This document shows, one piece after another, positions 1-4,818 of a stretch of DNA of 5,268 nucleotides. Under the pieces are notes generated by a model. The model saw nothing but the letters and a program-made list of their open reading frames with translations. It had not been told where the DNA came from and made no database searches. The stretch is from contig DATAYA010000349.1 of the NCBI GenBank assembly GCA_036272815.1, positions 1 to 5,268 on the forward strand, given 5' to 3'. Made by a program: the position numbers and the translations under genes. Each line of letters begins with the position of its first letter. Position 1 is the stretch's first letter. This DNA is from DATAYA01 sp036272815. Its GTDB lineage: Bacteria; Pseudomonadota; Alphaproteobacteria; Acetobacterales; Acetobacteraceae.

Positions 1-695
1 AGGATCGGCGTGTAGTCGGCGGCCTTCGGGTCGAGCCGGTCGCGGCCCAGCACTTTCATGCCCTTCGTCTTCGCCTGCGCCTGGAACGCATCGGCCAGGC
101 CGACGCCGTAGGCGCCGCTGTCGTCCAGCACGTAGACCGATTTGATCTTCAGCACCTCGGCCATGTAGTTGGCCATGTTGGGGCCCTGGAAGGCGTCGGT
201 CGTGACGGTACGGAAATAGATCGGCTTGCCGCCGGGACGATACTGGTCGGCGAACTTCGGGTTGGTGATGTCGGGGTTGGTCGAGGACGTGGTGATGATG
301 GCGAGGCCGCCCTCGCTCAGGATCGGCGCCATCGCCTTGCCGGCGCCGCTCATCTGCGGGCCGATCGCGGCAACGGTCCCGCGGTTGGAGACCATCTTGC
401 GGGCGTTGGTCGCCGCCTGCGCCGGGTCGTACTGGCCGGCGGTGGCGCTGCCGTCGTCATACGGCACGAACTTTATCATGTAGCCGTTGATGCCGCCCTT
501 CGCATTCACCTCGTCGAAGGCGAGTTCCGCGCCGTACTCGACCCGCTTGGCGGATTCCGCGTCCGCCCCGGTCAGTGAGGCGTCTAGCGCCACGGTGACG
601 GTCTTGGAGGCGGCGAGCACGGGACGGATGCCGCCCGTGGCGGCGACCGCGGCGACGCCGACGATGGCGCGTCCTGCGGCACGGCGGGTTATCAT
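1..695 (-). CDS. ABC transporter periplasmic substrate-binding protein, leucine/branched-chain amino acid type (partial, C-terminus beyond window)
   Basis: The N-terminal 231 residues of a type I periplasmic binding protein of the LivK/Peripla_BP_6 family are visible; the gene runs off the left edge. Full family members have about 370-410 residues, so over half is present. Translation from ATG at 695-693 gives a signal sequence with an Arg pair (T3-R4-R5), a hydrophobic stretch at about 10-28 and a likely cleavage site after VLA (26-28). The Arg pair resembles a Tat signal but lacks the usual Phe-Leu, so Sec export is also possible. The mature part starts with the usual first strand (TVTVALDASLTGAD). 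It then shows AFDEVNAKGGINGY (59-72), the ligand-loop region GPQMSGAGKAMAPI (112-125) followed by ITTSSTNPDIT (134-144), and the second-lobe strand SVYVLDDSGAYGVG (186-199). Such proteins capture amino acids, amides or other small organic ligands for a LivHMGF-type importer; the ligand cannot be read here. The start is supported by a strong Shine-Dalgarno at 705-712. No permease or ATPase gene is in view. Confidence 0.93.
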   Translation of the reverse strand, partial: MITRRAAGRAIVGVAAVAATGGIRPVLAASKTVTVALDASLTGADAESAKRVEYGAELAFDEVNAKGGINGYMIKFVPYDDGSATAGQYDPAQAATNARKMVSNRGTVAAIGPQMSGAGKAMAPILSEGGLAIITTSSTNPDITNPKFADQYRPGGKPIYFRTVTTDAFQGPNMANYMAEVLKIKSVYVLDDSGAYGVGLADAFQAQAKTKGMKVLGRDRLDPKAADYTPI

Positions 696-704
696 CGGCC
701 TTGG

Positions 705-712
705 CCTCCCTT
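705..712 (-). promoter_or_regulatory. Shine-Dalgarno of the substrate-binding protein gene
   Basis: The minus strand reads AAGGGAGG, close to the anti-16S complement, with 9 bases between it and the ATG at 695-693. This fixes the start. Another ATG at 718-716 is out of frame and lies upstream of the site. Confidence 0.8.
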
Positions 713-714
713 CT

Positions 715-729
715 GCATGGCTTCCATGC
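715..729 (-). repeat. Perfect inverted repeat GCATGG-CTT-CCATGC in the leader of the binding-protein gene
   Basis: Two 6-base arms pair perfectly around a 3-base spacer. The element ends 2 bases upstream of the Shine-Dalgarno stretch (705-712) and 19 bases upstream of the start codon. It could be a small operator or a short RNA hairpin near the ribosome site. No run of T follows it on the minus strand, so it is not an intrinsic terminator. The function is unknown; a 6-base stem can also arise by chance. Confidence 0.45.
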
Positions 730-731
730 GC

Positions 732-759
732 ATTAAGCAGGCACTGCACGGAGACGCAA
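732..759 (-). promoter_or_regulatory. Possible sigma-70-type promoter for the binding-protein gene (weak)
   Basis: On the minus strand, TTGCGT (759-754) and CTTAAT (737-732) are separated by 16 bases. They match the -35 consensus at 3 of 6 positions and the -10 consensus at 4 of 6. Transcription would begin near 725, inside the inverted repeat at 715-729. The match is poor and rests on position more than sequence. Confidence 0.22.
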
Positions 760-812
760 TGGTGAAGCGCACGGGGTCGTGAAATTTGTGCGATGGCGGA
801 CCTGAAACGGCC

Positions 813-824
813 CGGCGCGCGCCG
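813..824. repeat. 12-base perfect palindrome CGGCGCGCGCCG
   Basis: The sequence equals its own reverse complement over 12 bases. It is one of two 12-base palindromes in this gap with the same GCGCGC core; their centres are 29 bases apart. It could be a protein-binding site or a by-product of high GC content. Confidence 0.4.
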
Positions 825-841
825 CACGGCCTCGGCACGGG

Positions 842-853
842 ATGCGCGCGCAT
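842..853. repeat. 12-base perfect palindrome ATGCGCGCGCAT inside an alternating purine-pyrimidine run
   Basis: The palindrome is perfect. The strict purine-pyrimidine alternation continues to base 856, giving 15 alternating bases, a sequence type able to adopt Z-DNA under negative supercoiling. It lies about 150 bases upstream of the binding-protein start and about 75 bases past the small-subunit stop. The role is unknown. Confidence 0.4.
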
Positions 854-929
854 GCGAAGACGTGCATTCCGCGGTTTTCGACATCTTCGGGTTGTCTCGA
901 CGCAGTCCTGTGGACGGGCCGCGCAGGTC

Positions 930-1052
930 TTACTGGAACAGCTTCATCGCATTGCTCGCCGTCATCGCCACGCCCCAGGCGAGCGGGATTCCCACCAGCG
1001 CCCAGGCGAGCAGCAGCGAGACGACGCTGCTCGATGTCCGCGAACCGCTCAT
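930..1052 (-). CDS. MFS transporter small subunit (OFA-type partner), 40-residue single-helix membrane protein
   Basis: This is a 40-residue protein from ATG 1052-1050 to TAA 932-930. A short polar N-terminus (MSGSRTSSS) is followed by one hydrophobic helix at about residues 11-30 containing AWALVGIPLAWGV, and then a tail ending in KLFQ. I recognise this from memory as the short protein annotated as 'MFS transporter small subunit', commonly encoded directly downstream of oxalate/formate-antiporter-like MFS genes. Its role is presumed to be assembly or function of that transporter; I know of no defined mechanism. The start is well supported. GGAGGT at 1064-1059 lies 6 bases upstream, and the start codon overlaps the transporter's TGA in an ATGA junction (1049-1052), which suggests coupled translation and matched amounts. 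The frame can be opened further upstream to 1121, but that would overlap the transporter's 3' end by over 70 bases and add a charged, unconserved-looking N-terminus. Confidence 0.85.
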   Translation of the reverse strand: MSGSRTSSSVVSLLLAWALVGIPLAWGVAMTASNAMKLFQ

Positions 1053-2431
1053 GCCCCCACCTCCGTGTCGCCGGTCGTGACGAAATGGTGCGCCCGCACC
1101 GGACGCATCGCGAGATTGCACAGGAAGCCCACGAACAGCAGCCCGGCCATGATGTAGAGCGTCAGCGTGTACGCATCTGCCTGGGCAACCCCGTTCGCGA
1201 GCAGGTATTCACGCAGGTAGCTGATGAGCAGCGGCCCGAGCACGCCTGCCGCCGCCCACGCCGTCAGCAGCCGGCCGTGGATCGCGCCGACGTAGCGCAC
1301 GCCGAACACGTCGCGCAGATAGGCCGGGATGGTCGCGAAGCCGCCGCCATACATGCTCAGGATGATGCCGGAGACGATCACGAACAGCCCGACGCCGCCG
1401 AGCCGCCCGGTGCTGGGCAGCAGCACGTAGAGCACGATGCCGAGCAGGAAGAACACGGCATAGGTGTTCTTTCGCCCGATCCAGTCCGAGGCCGAGGCCC
1501 AGACGAACCGGCCCGCCATGTTGAAGATGCTGAGCAGGCCGACGAAGCCGGCCGCCGCGACCGGGCTGACCCTGCCGTGGAACATCTGCTGGATCATCGG
1601 CGACGCCTGGCTCAGCACCGCGATCCCGGCGGTGACGTTCAGGCACAGCACCAGCCAGAGCAGGTAGAATTGCGGCGTGCGCAGCGCCTCGTCGACATGC
1701 ACGGTCTCCGTCGTCACCAGACCGTTCGTCCGCGCCGGCACGAACCCGGCCGGCTGCCAGCCGGGCGCGGGCACCCGCACGATCGCCGCGCCGATCAGCA
1801 TGTACGCGGCATAGATCACGCCAAGTGCGACGAACGTGGCCGCGACCCCGTTGCCCGACGCGGTCGCGAAATGCCGCATCAGCCAGACCGAGAGCGGCGC
1901 CCCGATCATCGCGCCGCCACCGAAGCCCATGATGGCGAGCCCGGTCGCCATCCCCGGCCGGTCCGGGAACCAGCTTATCAGCGTCTTGACCGGCGAGATG
2001 TAGGCAATGCCGAGGCCGCAGCCGCCGATCACGCCGTAGCCGAGATAGACCACCGCGAGATTGTGCATCGCGACCCCGATCGCGGCGACGATGAAGCCGC
2101 CGCCGAAGCAGAGCGCCGCCGCCACCATCGCCTTGCGCGGCCCGACCCGGTCGAGCCACGAGCCGGCGAACGCGGCGGAGAGCCCGAGGAACAGGATCGC
2201 GATGCTGAAGATCCAGGTGACGTCGGGGTTGGTCCAGTCGCCGGGCGCGTGCTTGGTCACGCCGAGCAGGCGCGTCATCGGGATGTTGAACACCGAGAAG
2301 GCGTATACCTCGCCGATCGCGAGATGGACGCAGAGGGCCGCGGGGGGCACCAGCCAGCGATTGAAGCCGGGCCCCGCCACGATCCGCTCCCGGTCGAGCA
2401 GTCCGGGGGAACCGATGCGGTTCGACGCCAT
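1049..2431 (-). CDS. OFA-family (oxalate/formate antiporter-like) MFS transporter
   Basis: A 460-residue inner-membrane carrier with about 12 hydrophobic helices. Family marks: EVYAFSVFNIP in helix 1 (41-51); the MFS motif A loop GSWLDRVGPRK after helix 2 (90-100); a glycine-rich helix 5 (GFGGGAMIGAPL, 169-180); a central polar loop at about 220-250; the second motif-A-like stretch GRFVWASASDWIGRK (307-321); and HGRLLTAWAAAGVLGP in helix 11 (385-400). OFA members exchange or import small carboxylates such as oxalate/formate. In OxlT, Arg272 (helix 8) and Lys355 (helix 11) bind the dianion. Arg308 is a likely equivalent of the first, but helix 11 has no Lys: the TAK motif I recall from oxalate transporters reads TAW here (Trp392). 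The substrate is therefore uncertain. The start at 2431 is chosen because GGGAGAGGA (2443-2435) precedes it and the protein begins just before helix 1; opening the frame to 2647 would overlap hpnK. The stop overlaps the small-subunit start by 4 bases. Confidence 0.92.
   Translation of the reverse strand: MASNRIGSPGLLDRERIVAGPGFNRWLVPPAALCVHLAIGEVYAFSVFNIPMTRLLGVTKHAPGDWTNPDVTWIFSIAILFLGLSAAFAGSWLDRVGPRKAMVAAALCFGGGFIVAAIGVAMHNLAVVYLGYGVIGGCGLGIAYISPVKTLISWFPDRPGMATGLAIMGFGGGAMIGAPLSVWLMRHFATASGNGVAATFVALGVIYAAYMLIGAAIVRVPAPGWQPAGFVPARTNGLVTTETVHVDEALRTPQFYLLWLVLCLNVTAGIAVLSQASPMIQQMFHGRVSPVAAAGFVGLLSIFNMAGRFVWASASDWIGRKNTYAVFFLLGIVLYVLLPSTGRLGGVGLFVIVSGIILSMYGGGFATIPAYLRDVFGVRYVGAIHGRLLTAWAAAGVLGPLLISYLREYLLANGVAQADAYTLTLYIMAGLLFVGFLCNLAMRPVRAHHFVTTGDTEVGA
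1059..1064 (-). promoter_or_regulatory. Shine-Dalgarno of the small transporter subunit, inside the transporter gene
   Basis: GGAGGT on the minus strand, 6 bases before the ATG at 1052, is embedded in the last codons of the transporter gene. It decides the start in favour of the 40-residue form over the 63-residue form. Confidence 0.8.
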
Positions 2432-2434
2432 GTT

Positions 2435-2443
2435 TCCTCTCCC
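2435..2443 (-). promoter_or_regulatory. Shine-Dalgarno of the MFS transporter gene
   Basis: The minus strand reads GGGAGAGGA, ending 3 bases before the ATG at 2431; its GGGAG core lies 7 bases away. It supports this start over the longer open frame reaching 2647. Confidence 0.7.
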
Positions 2444-2479
2444 GTGATTCCCGCGTACGTCAAATAGCGGGCACGCCAC

Positions 2480-2485
2480 ATTATT
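2480..2485 (-). promoter_or_regulatory. Possible -10 element (AATAAT) for the transporter unit
   Basis: AATAAT on the minus strand matches the sigma-70 -10 consensus at 5 of 6 positions, in the most AT-rich part of the gap, about 50 bases before the start codon. The sequence at the proper -35 distance (about 2508-2503, CGATTT) is poor, so this is weak. Confidence 0.22.
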
Positions 2486-2579
2486 GTCACGGAATAGAGC
2501 AGAAATCGTCGTTCGTTGCAACAATCTGAGGTTGTGTGACGAGAGCTGCAACGGCCAGACCCGCCTCACTCCCCGCCCT

Positions 2580-3401
2580 TCATCCGCGACCCGCCGCGCG
2601 GCGCACGCCGGGGTCGAGCAGGGCGGCCAGTTCCGCCGCGTGCTCATACGCCGGCATCAGCGCGCGCAACGCCGGGTCGGCGGCGGTCGCGGGGTGGAAA
2701 TAGATCTCGCTCGATCCGGCCGGCAGTCGGTCGAGCAGGGCGGCGACGCGGGCCGCCGTCATGTGTCCGCTCCAGGCAATGCCGAAAACATGATCGTCGG
2801 CGGCGATCCCGGCCCGCATCGCCCGCCGCCGCAGCAGCCGCGTCCAGGCGTGCAGCGCCTGCCCGCCGGGCGTGCGGCGGTGCCCGAGTGCGGCCATCAC
2901 CGCCGGCGGCTCCGACGGCACGCGGATGCGCGGCAGGCCGACGCGGCGCCCCTCGGCGATCATCATCCGGCCGACGAAGGGATGGAGGTGCATGTGCTTG
3001 TGCGCGTCGGCGTGGCCCAGCTTCAGGCCGGTCGCGGCGAAGGCGGCGAACTGTGCGGCGATCTCGGCGCGGAGCTGGGCGCGCGCGGCGCGGTCGATGG
3101 CGTAGCGCAGGCCGAGCCGGACCTGCTCCGACGGGAACCGCCCAGCGGCACCAACCAGTGCGGGGATGCGCGCCGGCGGCAGCACCGCCGGCCCCTCGAT
3201 GACCACAAGGTGCAGGCCGACGCGCAAGTCCGGCATTGCGCGCGCCCGCGCCACGGCATCGGCCGCGGCCGGGCCGGCGACCATCAGGCTCGCGGCGTCG
3301 AGCACGCCCTCGCGATGGGCGCGCTCGACGGCCTCGTTGACGGCCGGGCTGAGGCCGAAATCGTCGGCGGTGAAGGTGACCGAGCGGGCCGCGTCAGGCA
3401 G
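2580..3401 (-). CDS. hpnK: Hopanoid biosynthesis deacetylase HpnK (ChbG/YdjC family), probable CTG start
   Basis: A YdjC/ChbG-type carbohydrate deacetylase of about 273 residues. HpnK removes the acetyl group from N-acetylglucosaminyl-BHT made by HpnI, giving glucosaminyl-BHT for HpnJ. Numbered from the CTG: the metal-binding N-terminal motif TADDFGLSPAVNEAVERAH (11-29), His64 in VGLHLVV, the His-rich active-site segment GHADAHKHMHLHP (129-141), and EIYFHP with His236 near the C-terminus. All are expected of the fold, and the length is normal for the family. The start is odd. In this frame there is no ATG, GTG or TTG between the upstream stop and the GTG at 3305-3303, and starting at that GTG would delete TADDFG. 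The only near-cognate codon giving a normal N-terminus is CTG at 3401-3399, which yields PDAARSVTFTADDFG after the initiator. GGGAG (3416-3412) lies 10 bases upstream of it. It overlaps the end of hpnJ by 8 bases, consistent with coupled translation. Identity is confident; the exact start is not. Confidence 0.9.
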   Translation of the reverse strand: MPDAARSVTFTADDFGLSPAVNEAVERAHREGVLDAASLMVAGPAAADAVARARAMPDLRVGLHLVVIEGPAVLPPARIPALVGAAGRFPSEQVRLGLRYAIDRAARAQLRAEIAAQFAAFAATGLKLGHADAHKHMHLHPFVGRMMIAEGRRVGLPRIRVPSEPPAVMAALGHRRTPGGQALHAWTRLLRRRAMRAGIAADDHVFGIAWSGHMTAARVAALLDRLPAGSSEIYFHPATAADPALRALMPAYEHAAELAALLDPGVRRAAGRG

Positions 3402-4818
3402 GCTTGTGGCGCTCCCGCAGGAACTGGAAGAATTCCACTCCTTCCCGCAGGCGGCGCTTCATCATCTGCGGGCTGCGCACCATCTCGCCGACGATCGAGG
3501 CGATCTTCGGCGCCCGGAAGTAGAACCGGCGATAGAAGGTCTCGACGCTGTCGAAGATCTCCGTATGCGACAGGTGCGCGTAGGAGAGCGGCGCCATCTG
3601 CACGCCGTGGTCGTCCACCAGCTCGGCATGCGCGGCATCGAGCCAGCCGTTCTCGACCGCCTGCCGGTGCAGGAATGTCCCCGGGTAGGGGGCGGCGAGC
3701 GAGACCTGCAAGGTGTGCGGGTTTATCTCGGTGGCGAACCGGATGGTTTCCTCGATCGTCTCGCGGGTCTCGCCGGGGAGGCCGAGGATGAAGGTGCCGT
3801 GGATCGTGATGCCGAGGTCGTGGCAGTCGCGGGTGAAGCGTTTCGCCACCTCGATCCGCATGCCCTTCTTGATGTTGTGCAGGATCTGCTGGTTGCCGCT
3901 CTCGTAGCCGACCAGCAGCAGGCGCAGCCCGTTGTCGCGCAGCACGCGGAGCGTCTCGCGCGGCACGTTGGCCTTGGCGTTGCACGACCAGGGCACGCCG
4001 ATGCGGCCCAGCTCGCGCGCGATCTCCTCGGCCCGCGGCAGGTTGTCGGTGAAGGTGTCGTCGTCGAAGAAGATTTCACGCACCTGCGGGAAGGATGACT
4101 TGATGAGCCGCACTTCCTCGGCGACGTGACCGGCGCTGCGCACGCGATAGCGGTGGCCGCCGACGGTCTGCGGCCAGAGGCAGAAGGTGCAGTGCGATTT
4201 GCAGCCGCGCCCGGTGTAGAGCGACACGTACGGGTGCAGCAGGTAGCCGATGAAGTAATCCTCGATCCTGAGGTCGCGCTTGTAGACCTCGGTGACGAAC
4301 GGCAGCCGGTCCATGTCCTCCAGCACCGCGCGATCGCGGTTGTGGATGATGCCGCCGCCGGCATCGCGGAATGAAAGCCCGTCGATCGCGGCGAGGTCGC
4401 GGCCCTCGGCGACCTCGGCGATGGTGAAGTCGAACTCGTTTCGCGCGACGAAGTCGATCGCCGGCGCATCGCGCAGGCTGGCCTCCGGCTGCACCGCGAC
4501 CTTGGCGCCCACGAAGCCGATCTTCAGCGACGGGTTTTCCGACTTCAGCGCTGCGGCCACGCGCGCATCGGAGGCAAACGAGGGCGTCGAGGTGTGGATC
4601 ACGCAGAGGTCGCGCGTGCGCGCCTCGGCGACCACGGCATCGAGGCCGGTGCGGGCCGGAGGCGCGTCGATCAGCCGGCTGCCGGGCACCAGGGCCGCTG
4701 GCTGCGCGAGCCAGGTCGGATACCAGAACGACCTGATCTCGCGCTTCGCCTGGTAGCGGGAGCCGGCGCCGCCATCGAACCCGTCGAAGGAGGGCGGTTG
4801 CAGGAACAGCGTCTTCAT
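3394..4818 (-). CDS. hpnJ: Hopanoid biosynthesis radical SAM protein HpnJ
   Basis: A 474-residue cobalamin-domain-type radical SAM enzyme. In established work HpnJ acts after HpnI and HpnK, contracting the glucosamine ring on BHT to the five-membered cyclitol of BHT cyclitol ether; it acts on a membrane lipid substrate. Visible: the family N-terminus MKTLFLQPPSFDGFDGG, with FWYPTWLAQP at 31-40; a Rossmann-like B12-binding-type domain over about 1-140 (ending near FVARNEFDFTIAEV), in which I see no DxHxxG cobalamin-ligand motif; the [4Fe-4S] cluster motif GCKSHCTFC with Cys206, Cys210 and Cys213; EIFFDDDTFTDN (248-259); GYESGNQ (304-310), part of SAM binding; GTFILGLPGET (341-351); and a helical C-terminal part ending in FLRERHKPA. 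The ATG at 4818 is chosen because it matches the family N-terminus and forms a TGATG junction with hpnI. The frame can be opened to 4881, but that adds 21 Arg-rich residues inside hpnI. GGAG lies 13 bases upstream, so translation probably depends on coupling. Confidence 0.95.
   Translation of the reverse strand: MKTLFLQPPSFDGFDGGAGSRYQAKREIRSFWYPTWLAQPAALVPGSRLIDAPPARTGLDAVVAEARTRDLCVIHTSTPSFASDARVAAALKSENPSLKIGFVGAKVAVQPEASLRDAPAIDFVARNEFDFTIAEVAEGRDLAAIDGLSFRDAGGGIIHNRDRAVLEDMDRLPFVTEVYKRDLRIEDYFIGYLLHPYVSLYTGRGCKSHCTFCLWPQTVGGHRYRVRSAGHVAEEVRLIKSSFPQVREIFFDDDTFTDNLPRAEEIARELGRIGVPWSCNAKANVPRETLRVLRDNGLRLLLVGYESGNQQILHNIKKGMRIEVAKRFTRDCHDLGITIHGTFILGLPGETRETIEETIRFATEINPHTLQVSLAAPYPGTFLHRQAVENGWLDAAHAELVDDHGVQMAPLSYAHLSHTEIFDSVETFYRRFYFRAPKIASIVGEMVRSPQMMKRRLREGVEFFQFLRERHKPA
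3412..3416 (-). promoter_or_regulatory. Candidate Shine-Dalgarno for the CTG start of hpnK
   Basis: GGGAG on the minus strand, inside the last codons of hpnJ, lies 10 bases before the CTG at 3401-3399. The spacing is a little long and the match partial. It matters because it is the only site near the sole start that keeps HpnK whole. Confidence 0.4.

Larger units (their letters stand above)
696..929. other. Intergenic region between the small transporter subunit and the binding-protein gene
   Basis: This 234-base gap separates two genes that both read leftward. It contains the binding-protein ribosome site, the inverted repeat at 715-729, a weak promoter candidate, and two 12-base palindromes at 813-824 and 842-853. 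No reading frame here looks like a protein. Just past the small subunit's stop there is only a 4-base stem (GTCC/GGAC, 905-915) without a T run. No intrinsic terminator is therefore visible, and read-through or Rho-dependent ending is possible. Confidence 0.6.
2432..2579. other. Intergenic region between hpnK and the MFS transporter
   Basis: This is a 148-base gap, less GC-rich in its middle (about 2461-2530) than the flanking genes, as expected for a promoter region. It contains the transporter's ribosome site, a weak -10 candidate, and the 8-base palindrome GTTGCAAC (2515-2522). No hairpin followed by a T run is visible after the hpnK stop, so an intrinsic terminator for hpnIJK cannot be claimed. 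The break in tight packing suggests that the transporter pair is a separate transcription unit. Confidence 0.55.

Noticed and set aside
679..840. Recurrent hexamer GCACGG (679, 746, 769, 824, 835)
   Set aside because: The spacing is irregular, the flanks are unrelated and one copy lies in coding sequence. The hexamer is common in DNA of this composition.
905..915. GTCC-TGT-GGAC as an intrinsic terminator after the small subunit
   Set aside because: The stem is only 4 bases and no T run follows on the minus strand.
1053..1121. 63-residue version of the small transporter subunit starting at 1121
   Set aside because: The extra residues overlap the transporter's coding end. The GGAGGT and the ATGA junction both point to the start at 1052.
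842..2467. Long plus-strand open frame of 541 codons opposite the transporter gene
   Set aside because: It is an antisense shadow of a GC-rich gene. The product is rich in Arg, His, Asp and Glu with no recognisable domain, while the minus strand encodes a clear 12-helix carrier.
2460..2486. Sigma-54 promoter (GG-N10-GC) upstream of the transporter gene
   Set aside because: The GG near 2477 is not followed by GC at the required distance.
2512..2534. GTTGCAAC palindrome (2515-2522) and CAAC/GTTG arms before the transporter gene as an operator
   Set aside because: The 8-base palindrome does not extend well outward and the second pair of arms is only 4 bases, so it is too weak to call.
2432..2647. 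N-terminal extension of the MFS transporter to base 2647 (532 residues)
   Set aside because: It would overlap the hpnK 3' end and add a Cys/Arg-rich stretch before helix 1. The ATG at 2431 has a good ribosome site and the expected length.
2580..3305. hpnK starting at the GTG at 3305 (241 residues)
   Set aside because: It would delete the TADDFG metal-binding motif, which is encoded intact in the same frame directly upstream.
2484..3791. Long plus-strand open frame opposite hpnK and hpnJ
   Set aside because: The product is low-complexity and Arg/Gly-rich. It lies across two recognisable minus-strand genes and has no credible ribosome site.
3166..4098. Plus-strand open frame of 310 codons opposite hpnJ
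   Set aside because: It is antisense to the radical SAM core and has no family signature. It arises from GC-rich codon use on the other strand.
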